A stretch of 64,000 nt of DNA, taken from the NCBI GenBank assembly GCA_012932865.1, contig SAXG01000001.1:299693-363692 (forward strand), written 5' to 3'. The stretch comes from Amylostereum areolatum. Lineage: Eukaryota; Basidiomycota; Agaricomycetes; Russulales; Stereaceae. Every line of letters begins with the position of its first letter. Position 1 is the stretch's first letter. This document shows positions 37,996-51,097 of this stretch, one piece after another. The notes under the pieces are model-generated. The model did no database searches. It was not told where the DNA came from and saw nothing but the letters and a program-made list of their open reading frames with translations. The position numbers and the translations under genes were made by a program.

Positions 37996-39137
37996 TTACA
38001 TGATGAGACAGCCGTCATCGCGCTTCTGCCCGAGTCGGCGAGAAATATCGTCTGCGCCGAGGAGAGTTCCACCGCGTTGCCGAACTTCGTCCTCTCCACC
38101 TCCGAGTTGTACTATGACCACGCCTTCGTTGTTTGGGTCGAGCGCCGCCACTAGGCGATGTCTGCGATGCAATGGAATTCGTGTCAATTATGTCTGATGG
38201 GAGAATAGGAGGAGTACAGACTTCTGCATTAGCTGCTCGATGGCGGGTTTGATCTTCGCGACGTGATTCTGAGAGTGAAGGCCCTTGCCTGCATTGAAGT
38301 GATCAAGGTGAATGGCGGTATATATGTATACGGACTACGTACCAACAATAAGGTGGACCTCGTGGTCGCCGCGCGCTTGCGCCTCCTGAATCGCGCGGTC
38401 GGTGTACTCGATGGCCTCCTTCACATACAACCCATGCAAATCGATCTCACCAGGCCGAGAGTCCTACAGATCATATTAGCACGCATACTCTAATACCTGA
38501 CGAGAAAAAACTCGCCTCATTATTGGCTATTTACCGAGATCCGATGTTGAGGTGTAGTCCGAACAACGAAACAGACAATGACCCACCCCTGTAGATCCAT
38601 GCACTCGCCTGTGCGTGCAAACTCTCCATCTGTCTTTGGTGTCGCTTTCCCTCTTCAGAAAGCTCTTTGGCCCGCGCTCTATCTCCCCGCTTGTACGCCT
38701 GTTGACTCTCATCAAACGCACGTCCCATCGCGTCGCCTTCTTCATTGGCACGTCGGCGCAGCTCGACATACTCCGGATTGTTCTGGTTGACCTGGTTAGG
38801 ATCCTATAGGGAGGTGAGATTTTCACGAGGACAAGGGAGGATGTGGCGAAGATACGCACGCCATGCGGACGACCATGGGGGGGAGGCGAGGACGGGTGGC
38901 TGGGAGTTTGTCCCTGTGTATAAACTTGTCCATTCGCGTGGCCGTGATGCTGGTTTCTGTTGGTGTGGTTTTTGCTCATGCTTGTTGGTGCTGGAGAGGT
39001 GGGTATTGCTGTTGATTCTGTTGGGCGTGCGTGGGCTTTTGACCAGGATAGCCTGCTTGACCGTGCGCAGGCTGCTGTTCGTCAGATCCACATATCGCCT
39101 TGACAAGGCCACGAAGAATGTCGCCAAAAAGACCCAT
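37996..39137 (-). CDS. Smr-domain protein 3 (soluble type)
   Basis: Start ATG 39137: MGLFGDILRGLVKAICGSDE, an N-terminus conserved in this fungal Smr group. An intron near 39000-39065 joins to a glutamine/histidine/proline-rich linker (MSKNHTNRNQHHGHANGQ...). The DUF1771 block is next (DPNQVNQNNPEYVELRRRAN ... QMESLHAQASAWIY). The Smr core reads PGEIDLHGLYVKEAIEYTDR, GKGLHSQNHVAKIKPAIEQL and HRLVAALDPNNEGVVIVQLG, followed by a charged tail ending RDDGCLIM at 37996. This is the most canonical of the three Smr genes. Members of the family bind RNA or act as endonucleases on stalled-ribosome mRNA in other organisms; that role is not shown here. Confidence 0.85.
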
Positions 39138-39498
39138 GGTGACCGAGTAGAGGAGCGGACTTGCTATTGTTGGGGATGATGAGACTGGCAGAAGGTGGAC
39201 AACGTCTGCGCTGAAGGTAAGAGGCGGATCTGAGGCGGATGCATCATGAAGAATGGTCGGAGCCGCCTGTCATCCGCCTCGAGGTGATCCAAGTACAACA
39301 CAACGTTCACCTAAGGCGCTTACACTTATGGCCGCAGGCGGCAAGTTGAATACAATACTTCTGATGTTTGGAAGAGAAGAACAACGTAGTCATATTATGT
39401 GCAGTAGAAAGGCATAGAATGACAATTCATACAAGGCGAGATAGAAGTCATTGAAACTAAACCCACAAGTCTCACTATCAAGAAGTATACGAACAGGC
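39138..39498. other. Intergenic
   Basis: Contains a short near-repeat of AAGGCGGATCTGAGGCGGAT type (39222-39245). No gene recognised. Confidence 0.5.
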
Positions 39499-40424
39499 TA
39501 GATCTCCAACCCTACGAGGACATACGCAGGGTCTGCCTGGAACTGAGGCTTCGTGACCACCGTGCCACCGACATACATCAGGGAGTGCAGTAGTTCACCA
39601 AGAGAAGGGGAAGCTTTCTCGAGAGGCGATGATCAAGGCCGAACACTCGAGACGTTCATCGGCTAGATCAAGAAGCGCGACGATGCTAAAGAAACAGCAT
39701 TAACGGAGATATTCAGATCTAAGGCAGATATAGGCCTACCTTTCACGCAGACTAACGAGCTCCGCGCTCTTGCCATCGACGTACAATGTGCGAGGACTAC
39801 CGGGAAGATCAAGGACAACCCCGTCGAAGGATGCACCCATCTGAGGGGAAGATATGGTCACGCGCTTTGCGTAGGACAAAGCTTTAAACGCCGTCGCGCG
39901 GGAACAGCGCGGCAAGAAGCTCGAGAGCGTCATCGTTCTTGTGCGTCACCGGAGATTCTTCGTCATCGCTATCTGGAGTGAGTGGGGGCGTGGAAAGGGT
40001 CTCCGGGGGCTGGCTTGACTGGCTTGCGAATGGGCTGGGGAGAAGAACGAGCAAACGATCCAGACGGGAAAGGGAATGAAGTGCCATTTTGGGGGGCGGG
40101 GGGAGTCGTTGGGTATATCGTATGGCGGGCGTACGGCGAACTGGATGTCTTGGGACCGGACTGGGAATACGGGGAAGTGGCGATTGCAGGCGCCGATCTG
40201 TCTCTCACACAGACCGACGACCCTCTGTCAGGAGGGCATTTGCCGTGGGGGGTGTCAAAACCGCCACTGGAAGAAGAGTGTCAGGTGAGAGACGAAGATA
40301 AAAGAGAGATCACGCACCCCGGGTCCGCCAGAGAACGTGGTAGAGTAATAGTAGATATCGTCCGCCCCCTGCACATGGCAGACAGCCAGAACACTCGGGT
40401 TGGCGTCAGTGTGGAAGGCCCCAT
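39499..40424 (-). CDS. Ornithine decarboxylase antizyme with frame changes
   Basis: Antizyme binds ornithine decarboxylase and sends it to the proteasome; polyamines normally induce it through a +1 ribosomal frameshift. ORF1, from about 40424, has CRGRTISTITLPRSLADPG, then TPPLTPDSDDEESPV, and ends DALELLAALFPRDGV at TAA (39884-39886). The continuation lies in the +1 frame: ALSYAKRVTISS, GVVLDLPGSPRTLYVDGKSA. An intron then leads to ESIVALLDLADERLECSALI. The final part, SLGELLHSLMYVGGTVVTK ... VLVGLEI, is again one base out of frame, with an apparent extra base at 39624. ORF1 itself is continuous only if a 31-nt GT-AG intron near 40022-40052 is removed. The start codon is uncertain, and a leader intron is likely. 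Confidence 0.75.
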
Positions 40425-40744
40425 CCCCAACGGTGTGACGACCGTTGCTGCAGCAGAAAGTGTTAGCTTGTATGTCACCACGCTGGAATACAAGGACGTA
40501 CGCGGGGCAAGGACTAGATATCGATTTTGTAAAATTCAACATAGTGAAATTCGACATTGGGTGCCAACTTGGTCCGGGTGAGGGTGTCAAGGGGGAGAAT
40601 ATGTGATCCTAGTGGCCCATCATATCAGAAGCCAACCCAAGCAAGCGATGTAAACGGGAAACTCACGGAAAATGCGTGCAGAGAGTTTGAGAGGTGCTGA
40701 AGACTTGGTGGTCGAAGGCAAGGAACGGCACCGAAGGCCACTGA

Positions 40745-40751
40745 TTATATA
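40745..40751 (-). promoter_or_regulatory. Probable TATA box of antizyme gene
   Basis: Minus-strand TATATAA about 320 nt upstream of the chosen start. A GT-AG intron in the leader (about 40454-40506) would fit. Confidence 0.45.
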
Positions 40752-41296
40752 GCAAGCTCCGGTCGGCAGAGTCGGAGCCGCAGCCGCACCGCCTGGATCC
40801 CGGTTTCATCTTTGGCTTTGTGTTCCCAAACTCCGTATCCGAAGCCTCGTCATCGTCCACGACGGCGAGAACGCAACTAGATGAGAGCTAATGAGAGCTA
40901 CATGAAAGCGATAAAGGAGGAATATTGCTGCCTTATGGTGATCCTGCTGTAAAGTGCGACGGCATCATGCGGACCTACCGGCCGACGTCGGTTCCAAATC
41001 CGGACCGCATGCGGCCGCGTGCGAAGCGTGTTGGGCGTCTATTGTACACTGACCCAACGAATCGACCACCGCGTTCGATCGCCTCAAAAGCAAGACGTGA
41101 GTACCCTTTTCGCCCTTATACCAGCCCGGAAGCGTGGAGGACATGCACAAAGGCATGTCGAAGTAGTACGGAAGGATTTGGATCGGAGAGGGTCTGGGAA
41201 ATGGATGGATGGCAGGGGATCGGGACGGATGTGCTTTCCCTAGTTGTCTGTGCGCGACTAACACCACTTTTACAGTAAACTTTCATCACTCAAGAC
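40752..41296. other. Divergent promoter region of antizyme and ribosomal protein genes
   Basis: No gene recognised. A possible 5'-UTR intron of the ribosomal protein gene may lie here (GTGAGT at 41098, TTTTACAG before 41278). Confidence 0.45.
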
Positions 41297-42186
41297 ATGG
41301 CTGACACTGGACGCGGACGTGGTGGATTCGGCAGAGGTCGCGGCGGCGACAGGGGCCGTGGTCGTGGTCGTGGCCGTCGGGGAGGCCGCAAGGACGAGGA
41401 GAAGGAGTGGTACGTTTATCTTTCCCTCGATTGTATCGCACACTCTGACACCCTCTTTCTGGCAGGGTTCCCGTCACTAAGCTCGGCCGTCTCGTAAAGG
41501 ATGGAAAGATCAAGTCGATGGAGGAGATCTACCTCTTCTCACTCCCCGTCAAGGAGTACCAGATCGTCGATGCTTTCCTTCCCGGCCTCAAGGATGAGGT
41601 CATGAAGATCATGCCCGTTCAGAAGCAGACCCGTGCCGGTCAGCGCACCCGCTTCAAAGCGTTCGTCGCCATCGGTGACTTCGACGGCCACGTCGGTCTT
41701 GGCGTCAAGTGCGCGAAGGAAGTCGCCACCGCCATCCGTGGTGCAATCATCCTCGCCAAACTTTCCGTTATTCCTGTCCGTCGTGGCTACTGGGGTGCCA
41801 ACCTTGGTGCTCCCCACACAGTACCATCGAAGGTCAGCGGCAAGGTCGGCTCCGTCATGTGCAGGCTCATCCCTGCGCCTCGCGGTACTGGTATCGTCGC
41901 TGCGCCGGCATCCAAGCGTCTCATGCAGCTCGCGGGTGTGTCGGATGTCTACACCCAATCGAAGGGTTCCACGGCAACTATGGGTAACTTCTTGAAGGCT
42001 ACCTTCGCTGCGGTATGTGTTCACACCCAAGTACAACGATCTTATTGCTGATCGTTCTCTATGCAGATCACAAAAACATACGCCTTCCTCACACCTGACT
42101 TGTGGCGCGAAATTCCGCTGTCGAAGCTGCCCTACGACGAGCACAGTGCGCACCTTCAGCTTGCGGCGGGCAAGAAGGCGTACTAG
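41297..42186 (+). CDS. rps2: 40S ribosomal protein uS5 (S2)
   Basis: Small-subunit ribosomal protein near the mRNA entry channel, important for decoding accuracy. ATG 41297 starts [10 protein letters not shown], followed by a GRGRG-rich tract typical of eukaryotic uS5 and a target for arginine methylation. After an intron (41411-41464) comes [20 protein letters not shown], then [60 protein letters not shown] and [21 protein letters not shown] second intron precedes [20 protein letters not shown], and the stop is at 42184. The sequence is complete and highly conserved, with codon use fit for high expression. Confidence 0.98.
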
Positions 42187-42519
42187 ATTATGGGCGTGCT
42201 GCTTTTTTGAGGCCTTCCCTTTTGTACTTTTTCAAAAGCCTGTATAGGGCATGTCACCCTCTCACACTATGACATGGTTTGCTCCTGTGCCTCTATTTCA
42301 GCTGGTCCCGTAAGAGCCCATGACCGTACTGCTGTAAGGAACACCGTCCGGCGGAAGCGATGATAGGAACTCAGATACTTACATCTGGACGGCCTCTGGA
42401 CTGGACCTCGGGTCTCAGGTTCTAAACCCTTATCAGATTCCGAATACCGGCGACCCTCGACATATCACCCGCGGCGCATCGCTGATACACTCCCAATTTT
42501 ACAGACCTACAAGTCCACC
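42187..42519. other. Intergenic
   Basis: 3' UTR of the ribosomal protein gene and promoter of the small gene; nothing else seen. Confidence 0.5.
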
Positions 42520-42928
42520 ATGGCGGAAGACCCACTACAGCCCAGCATCGTTGCTTGCATTGGCTATACGAAGGTGTTCGACGCGGGCCCCTCCAAGCGC
42601 ATCTCCCGAACGAACGATGTCACGGACCATGTTATGGACCGCCTCGATGCTGGAACTGCAAAACGACACTTGGATTTGAACACGAAGGCGGAGCTTCACG
42701 CGGAAAAGTGGGTAGCCTTTGCATATTATCAAAAGCATTGGGTTAATGGGCTTCATTGGTAGATGTGAGCTGTACGATACGGCCGCGAGGGCGGCGCACA
42801 ATCCAATTGTGAAAGTGGTGAATGAGGTCAAGGCGGCATGGCATGAACACGAGGCAGTTCGGTATGATAAGGTGCGCTACAAGTACAAGTATAAGGTCGG
42901 TTTCGGGCTGACGATGAAGGCTGCATAG
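42520..42928 (+). CDS. Small charged protein of unknown function
   Basis: Two exons: MAEDPLQPSIVACIGYTKVF ... LNTKAELHAE, then an intron (42709-42763). The second exon is CELYDTAARAAHNPIVKVVN ... VRYKYKYKVGFGLTMKAA with TAG at 42926. About 117 residues, mixed helical, without signal peptide or membrane helix. I do not recognise the family. The clean splice and lack of stops make it a plausible gene. Confidence 0.55.
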
Positions 42929-43446
42929 GAAGTTGAGGAAGCGGAGAAGGAAGACGTGTGGTGATGATAAGCCAAGATTGTCCTGTAGCAATGGCTTACA
43001 GGCTCTGTTTCCTTTCCATGGGGTCACTGTTTGTCATATAAGTTTCCAGCATCTAACTTTCATGCCCATCGCGTCAATCGGCCCACATAACTTTCTGGCA
43101 GACGCCATGTCGCTGGATCACAATTTCCCTCGACAGCACTGGAGTTCAAAGACATCCCATGATCGCAATCCCACCGTCAATATATTTCTGCCTTTCCACG
43201 CCCTTCCTGGAAGAAGTTCGGAAGCTTTGCTGACTGGGCAGTGGGTAGGTCCTGTGATTTATGTGGACGACCACGGGACCCAGTATTTTCTGCTGTACAT
43301 GGTTATAAACCTGACTGACGGGGAAGGCCTTAAACCCGGGTGTTCGCCGCTCCCTTGCTCCTACCCTAACATCCTTCGGTGACTCGTATTCTTTCATGGA
43401 TTTGCATTGACGTTGACTGACGAAGAATGGCCAGACCGTATCCGTG
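42929..43446. other. Intergenic
   Basis: No recognised feature before the first MFS transporter gene. Confidence 0.5.
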
Positions 43447-45478
43447 ATGGAGTCTCAGGATCCAACAAAGCTCGAGTCGGGGATTCCAAGCAGCCCAATA
43501 CAAGATGAAAAGGGCTCGGTAGATTATGAGGTGGATCAAGACGCAGAGTTCGGAGGGACCGCAGCGAGGAAGCAGCTGGAGAAAAAGCTGTTGTGGAAGC
43601 TGGATGTGCGGATGTCGATCATGGTCGTCATTTATATTTTGAACTACGTGCGTGGACGTGGTACTGCTCAACTTCTCTAGCATGATCGGCTGATTCGTTG
43701 TTCATCCAGGTCGACCGAAACAATGCAGCGTTCGTTCCGTTTCCGTTTGTACGGCATCTTCTCACTGATCAGAGATATAGAGCCGCGAGGTTGAGAGGGT
43801 TCGAGGAAGATCTTCGCCTCAAAGGACAAGAGTTCAACACGCTGCTTTCCATATTATATGTTGGATACATTCTCATGCAGATACCATCGTAAGATCCCTG
43901 TCCTCTGTTATCGGTGCGTCCTAATTCTCTTTGCTTCCAGAAATATGTTTTTGAATTACATAGGAAAGCCCTCCATTTACCTTCCGTGCTGCATGATTGT
44001 TTGGGGCATGATATCGGTTTTGACGGGTACGTTCTCCTTGCCCGCCACTAGGGTGTCTAATTATCATACTATTACAGGTATAACCACCGAGTGAGGCATC
44101 GTTCTATCTTTGCAATCTGGTTCCAATCCTGACCGCTCGGCATCGACCAACAGCTTTATAGGAGCGCTCCTGACTCGGTTCTTCCTCGGATTTGTAGAGG
44201 CCGCGTTTTTCCCCGGTGCACTGTTCCTTCTCTCCAAATGGTACACAAAAACCGAGCTCGGCTCACGCACTGCGTTGCTTTATTGCGGGAACATCATCAG
44301 CAACGCATTTGGGGCGCTCATTGCGAGTGGGATCTTGGACGGTATGGATGGAAAGCTGGGACACACTGCGTGGAGGCGAGTCTTTGCGTCCGGTATCTCA
44401 TGAACGTGTTATTGACACGCGGTGCTCCAGGTGGCTTTTTTACATTGGTATGAACTTGATAATCCAGGTCTTTGGCCAATTATTCTGACACGTTCATTTC
44501 AGAGGGCGCGCTCACGATGTTCGTCGCAGCATGCGCGATCTTTATACTCCCGGACTTCCCGGACACCACCAGCTGGTTAAGTCCTCAAGAGCGTCGTTTG
44601 GCGCAGAAGCGTATGGCAGCCGACGTCGCGGGGATTGGCGACGAGGGCGAGACCGAGACGGGAGGATTCACCTACGGTCTCCGGCTCGCAGTGTCGGATT
44701 GGAAGGTCTGGTGGTTAGCGCTCGCCATGACGAGCAACGTCATTAGCCTATCTTTCAACGCTTTCTTCCCGACCCTCACGGCAACGCTGGGATACAACCG
44801 GACAATCAGCCTCGTTCTGTGCGCGCCGCCATTCATCTGGGCGGCCATTGAGGCGTTCTTACTCTCTATGTGAGTAATCCATCTAGTGGTCAGGGCGGGA
44901 GGATGCTGACGAGATCTTAAACAGGCATTCGGACAGGACAGGAGATCGATTTTGGCATATCACGAGCTCGCTGGCTGTGGGAATCCTTGGGTTCATCATC
45001 GCAATATCGACAATGAACACCGCCGCACGTTATGTCTCTCTGTGAGAGTTCCCTTCGGTGCATAGTCAAGCGATGAGCTGAATGCATCCATAGCTTCCTC
45101 ATGGCGCAGTCTTACGCAGGTTTCGTTTGCTTTTATGCGTGGTTGAGCAACTCTTTCGCAAGGCCCCCGTCCAAGCGTGCTGTGGCTCTTGCTCTTATCA
45201 ACGCATTTTCGCAGCTCGGAAACGTCGCTGGATCGTACGTCGTCTCCTCCTATCCTATCAATTAACCTGATTCGTGACGGTTCCATCGTAGATATGTTTG
45301 GCCCAAGGGGTGGGGGCTATCCTACAGCAACTCGTATGCGATCTGCATATCGTGCCAAGGTCTCACCATCGTCATGCTTTGGTTTTATCGCGAGCACCTC
45401 AAACGACTGAATGCAAACATGGATGAGGAAGATGAAGCGAAGGGTATCTCGGAGAAGGGATTCCGGTACATGTTGTAA
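43447..45478 (+). CDS. MFS transporter, anion:cation symporter (Dal5/Tna1-like), copy 1
   Basis: Plasma-membrane proton-coupled importer of organic anions such as nicotinate, allantoate or aromatic acids; the exact substrate is unknown. ATG 43447. The cytosolic N-terminus precedes RKQLEKKLLWKLDVRMSIMV, TM1, the ILNYVDRNNAA motif (after an intron), RLRGFEEDLRLKGQEFNTLL and LSILYVGYILMQIPSN. Next are the MFS signature region FIGALLTRFFLGFVEAAFFP, WYTKTELGSRTALLYCGNI and the second half (GFTYGLRLAVSDWKVWWLAL, FNAFFPTLTATLGYNRTISL). The end is KGFRYML at 45476. About ten exons, all in frame. It is a tandem paralogue of the gene at 46160, with the same intron plan. Confidence 0.9.
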
Positions 45479-46159
45479 GCTTCATCGAGGTCACTGAACT
45501 ATTGTGTGTATTTCTAGAGAGGATGTTATCCTTTGCCCTGCGTTGCTGTGATAAGAAAGAATAAGAACAGACATGCAAATGTGAGAACGATACCAAGATA
45601 ACACATCTCTCGGAAGATCGTTTTCACGTGCGGTTCGATGCTGTTCCACAGGTCGCTGTCGAATCCTTCACGGTGCTAATCGACTACTGGGCCTAAGGAA
45701 TTCAGATTGGTAGGTCCTTCGACTTGCGTTCGAGCAGATCACTGGCTAACTTTCCCGTCATGTTAGTGTCACTAGCAGAACTAACGCATGGATGCCAAGC
45801 GCAAGCGAAGCTTATTCAGACCGGATAGGTGCTACAGTTTGGGCGGTCCGCCAGCGACCTTGATCACTCATTATGGGAAGTCAGATAAGTAGTCTCGCCT
45901 GACCTCAGTGACCTGCGACCTGCTTCTCAGCCTGCAAAGAAGATCAGACGACATTAACCTCATATCTACAATCTCCGATATTCACCTATCTAGCGTGGGG
46001 CTACAAATACTTCGTGGGTAGAATGTCAGAAGGACTCTCTCTCCCCCCTAGAGCCTTAAGCAAGCTGGTCATAAAGAGCGCCTGGTGAACGGCATTCCTT
46101 ACGCGCTGTTTTCAAATTCTTCGATCGTCTAACGCGCACATATAGCATCTCCAGAAATC
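45479..46159. other. Intergenic between the two MFS genes
   Basis: 3' flank of copy 1 and promoter of copy 2; no other feature recognised. Confidence 0.5.
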
Positions 46160-48236
46160 ATGGTCAGGGGCCCACCTGAGACATTTGCTTCAGGAGACGA
46201 TGAGAAGGACTACGTCACGGTGGACGTAGGGACCGGCATCAGTTCGACACAGGATGAGAAAGAGTCCGTGACCGAAGACGATTTGGAATTTGGAGGGCCA
46301 GAAGAAAGGAAGCGACTGGAGAGAAAGCTGTTGTGGAAGGTTGATGCGCGGATGTCGATCCTGGTTGTCATCTATATCTTGAACTATGTGCGTGTCTTCC
46401 TTTCGTCTTACAGAATTAACCAAGCTGATTCCCATCGCCTTAGGTGGATCGAAACAACGCATCGTATGCCACATCCCTTTTCATTCAACGATGCGCGTCC
46501 TAACGGGAAGCGTAGGGCCGCGAGGCTGAGAGGGTTCGAGGCGGACCTCAGCCTTCAAGGACAAGAGTTCAACACCCTACTGTCAATCCTCTACGTCGGC
46601 TATATTCTCATGCAAATACCATCGTACGTTTTCAATCACACTTCGAAGATGTTTCTAACGTGCAGAGCTCAGTAATATGCTATTGAATTGGATAGGGAAG
46701 CCTTCGATCTACCTCCCGTGCTGCATGATCATCTGGGGGATGATATCTGTGTTGACAGGTACGTATTCTTCTTCCTTCCTTCCTTCCTTCCTTCCAATCA
46801 TGAGCTCACCTCAGGCCAGGCATAACCACCAGGTAGAGCTGCACCCTGCCCGTTGTCTATATCAAAACCCTGACCGCATGAAGGTTTACAGGTGCTCTCC
46901 TCACCCGGTTTTTCCTTGGCTTTGTTGAAGCCGCTTTCTTCCCCGGCGCTATATTCCTACTTTCAAAGTGGTACACAAAATCAGAGTTAGGTTTACGCAT
47001 GGCATTCTTTTATTGTGGGAGCATCAGCAGCAATGCTTTTGGAGCGCTCATTGCAAGTGGAATCTTGGATGGTATGCAAGGAAAGCTAGGACATGCTGCA
47101 TGGAGGTACACCTTCATCGCTCTGTACACTGGGGCTTTCTGACCAATCCCCCCTTCCAGATGGCTGTTTTATATAGGTTCGTCCGTCGTCATGTATGCCT
47201 CTTGACTCTGACCCAGGCTAATTGGTATATCGGCGTAGAGGGTGCTCTTACGATGTTTGTTGCCATCCTTGCGATCTTCATCCTTCCAGATTTTCCCGAA
47301 ACTACTCGTTGGTTGAGTCCACAAGAACGTAGGTTGGCGCAGAAACGTATGGCGGAGGACGTCGCAGGCATGGGCGATGCGGGTGAGACCGAAGAGGGAG
47401 GTTTCACCTACGGTCTTCGCCTCGCCATAACCGACTGGAAAGTGTGGTTCATGGCGCTCGCACTGACAAGCCATACCATTGCCTTGTCATTCAACGCGTT
47501 CTTTCCAACCCTCAGCGCCACGATGGGGTATAACCGGACAATCACGCTTGTTTTGTGCGCACCACCGTTCCTTTGGACGGCAATTGAAGCCTTCTTGTTA
47601 TCCCGGTAGGTCATGCTATTATGCTAATACGGGCCAAATCTGATGGCGCTGTCGGGGAAAGGCATTCGGACAAGATTGGAGAGCGATTTTGGCATATAGC
47701 TGGTGCGCTGGGGGTGGGGATCGTTGGCTTTGTCATCACAATATCGACCATGAACACCGCCGCACGTTACGTGTCTCTGTGCGCACCCTGCTATCTCTGG
47801 CCTCGGTATATCGTCGGCTGATACCTGCGACGTGGGCAGGTTCTTTATGGCACAATCATATGCGGGACTTGTCTGTTTCGTGGCGTGGATAAGTAGCTCG
47901 TTCGCGCGACCCCCATCCAAACGTGCAGTGGCTATCGCTTTTATCAACGCGTTCTCACAGCTGGGTAACGTGGCTGGATCGTACGTTATTTCCCCCCCTC
48001 CTTTCCTTCTTCATCCTCTCACGAGCCACGACCGCCATCTTTTACGCAGATATGTTTGGCCCAAAGGATGGGGGCCGTCGTATCGCAACTCGTATGCAAT
48101 ATGCATCTCATGCCAGGGACTGGCAGTCGCGATGCTTTGGTTTTACCGCAGATATCTGAAGAGATTGAACGCCAAGATGGAGGCACAAGAAAGGGAAAAG
48201 GGTACCATAGAGAAGGGGTTCCGTTACATGTTGTAA
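46160..48236 (+). CDS. MFS transporter, anion:cation symporter (Dal5/Tna1-like), copy 2
   Basis: ATG 46160 (MVRGPPETFASGDDEKDYVT). The same architecture and nearly the same sequence as the neighbour: RKRLERKLLWKVDARMSILV, the ILNYV-DRNNAS splice, FNTLLSILYVGYILMQIPS, IGKPSIYLPCCMIIWGM and EAFLLSR. GFTYGLRLAITDWKVWFMAL and the ending EKGFRYML (stop 48234) also match. The larger N-terminal extension and the tail differ most between copies. An intron holds a (TTCC)n tract at 46769-46797. The gene is convergent with the third peroxidase, whose 3' end is only 250 bp away. Confidence 0.9.
46769..46797 (+). repeat. TTCC microsatellite in intron
   Basis: About six TTCC units in an intron of the second MFS gene. 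Confidence 0.8.
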
Positions 48237-48485
48237 CACCAGACCTTGCTGTCAATGAAGCACCTTGTGTAGGATTGTTAAATCTTCTCGTCACCACGTT
48301 TGGTCGGGACAGGATGTATGCTATTACCAATATTACCAAGAGGACCGCATGTATAAATGAAAACCTGAGAAAAGGAGAAACCTGATTCCCTGTTTCGAAA
48401 CCCCAAAAGTATGCGTGTTATGGTATAGTGCGAAGTCGGGTATACAGAACAAGACCCAATCACGTCAACTGTGGACATATGCAGC

Positions 48486-49982
<1,497 letters not shown>

Positions 49983-51097
49983 CTCGGTAGGGGACTCGAG
50001 GGAACAGAACAGTACTCGACGCTGATAAAAGGAGAGAAAGAAGGGGCCGGCCTTAAAGAGAGGGAAAAGGAAGAAAACGACAACGATCTCGTTGGGTCTG
50101 TAGCTAGGTTTAGCATGGCCCTTATATAGGTCTACGTCGAGCACACGGGGAAATCCGACGGCAAAGCTGTCTTCTGAGGGGTTTTACCATTGTGTCGGGA
50201 TACTTACTTACCGTCCGTTCGGCCATTGTGAGCGAAACCGACCCGCGAGAAGCGAAAGAGCTACGTGTGGTGATCGCGAATATGAATAGATGTGAATATG
50301 TGATGCTTTCGAGCTTCTGTCAGCGTTTTGCCATGTTGCGGTCTTGGTATAGACTAGGTCCAGACCCGCGATAAGTTTCGGTTGCGCAAGGCCTGACAAG
50401 GCCGTCCTCTTCCTCTTTGAATCACAAATACTTGGATGATGCAAAAGGCAGACATGACTCCTTTCATTCTGTTCCTAGAGAAAACTCGACGAGAACAACA
50501 AGGATTGCCTTACTTACATGCAGTAGACCCTCTTGTGGTTGCTAGTATGTCGTGTGGCGAAGACTTCCTTCGGGTAGGCGCACCTAAGCTGCGCAGAAGA
50601 CTTCTGAGTGGCTGAGTCGCCGACTCGCCTAACCAAGTTCTGCAGGCTTCTGCAAGGCCCATGGGGATTTCGGGGAGACGATCGATGGATAGGTTCAAAC
50701 GATTCGATGAATCGAGTTGATGAACATCGCAAGTTGAAGTAGAGTAGTTATCCGAGGCTTGCTGCCTGCGCAGCTAGCATACTGGTCGCAGTCGATTCCA
50801 TGGACCAACCGTACACTCAGCGCGACTCCGTGGGGATAAATCAGAAGAGAGTCGATACACACACAAGATGAGCGAGTCAGAGGAGAACAAAGAAAGGGAT
50901 GAAGTGAATCATCGTGCACCGTGGTCCGGGTTTACTCGTTACGACAAGTTGAACTTGAGAACAGACGCCCGGGCTCGCCTCTGTGGTGACGTGGGAATAA
51001 ATTATGTCATCTCTGGTGAGATTTGCACCTGTTTCGAATGTGCGCACACCTGGCGCACACAAGCCTCTCCCCGCCTTCTATATACTAGCCTTCTACA
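49983..51097. other. Divergent intergenic region between peroxidase 3 and Dbp7
   Basis: Contains the peroxidase TATA box at 50121-50128 (minus strand). No gene recognised in the remaining 1 kb. Confidence 0.5.

Noticed and set aside
41539..42153. 204-codon frame antisense to the ribosomal protein gene
   Set aside because: It is a shadow of strong codon bias in rps2; no start context or homology-like features.
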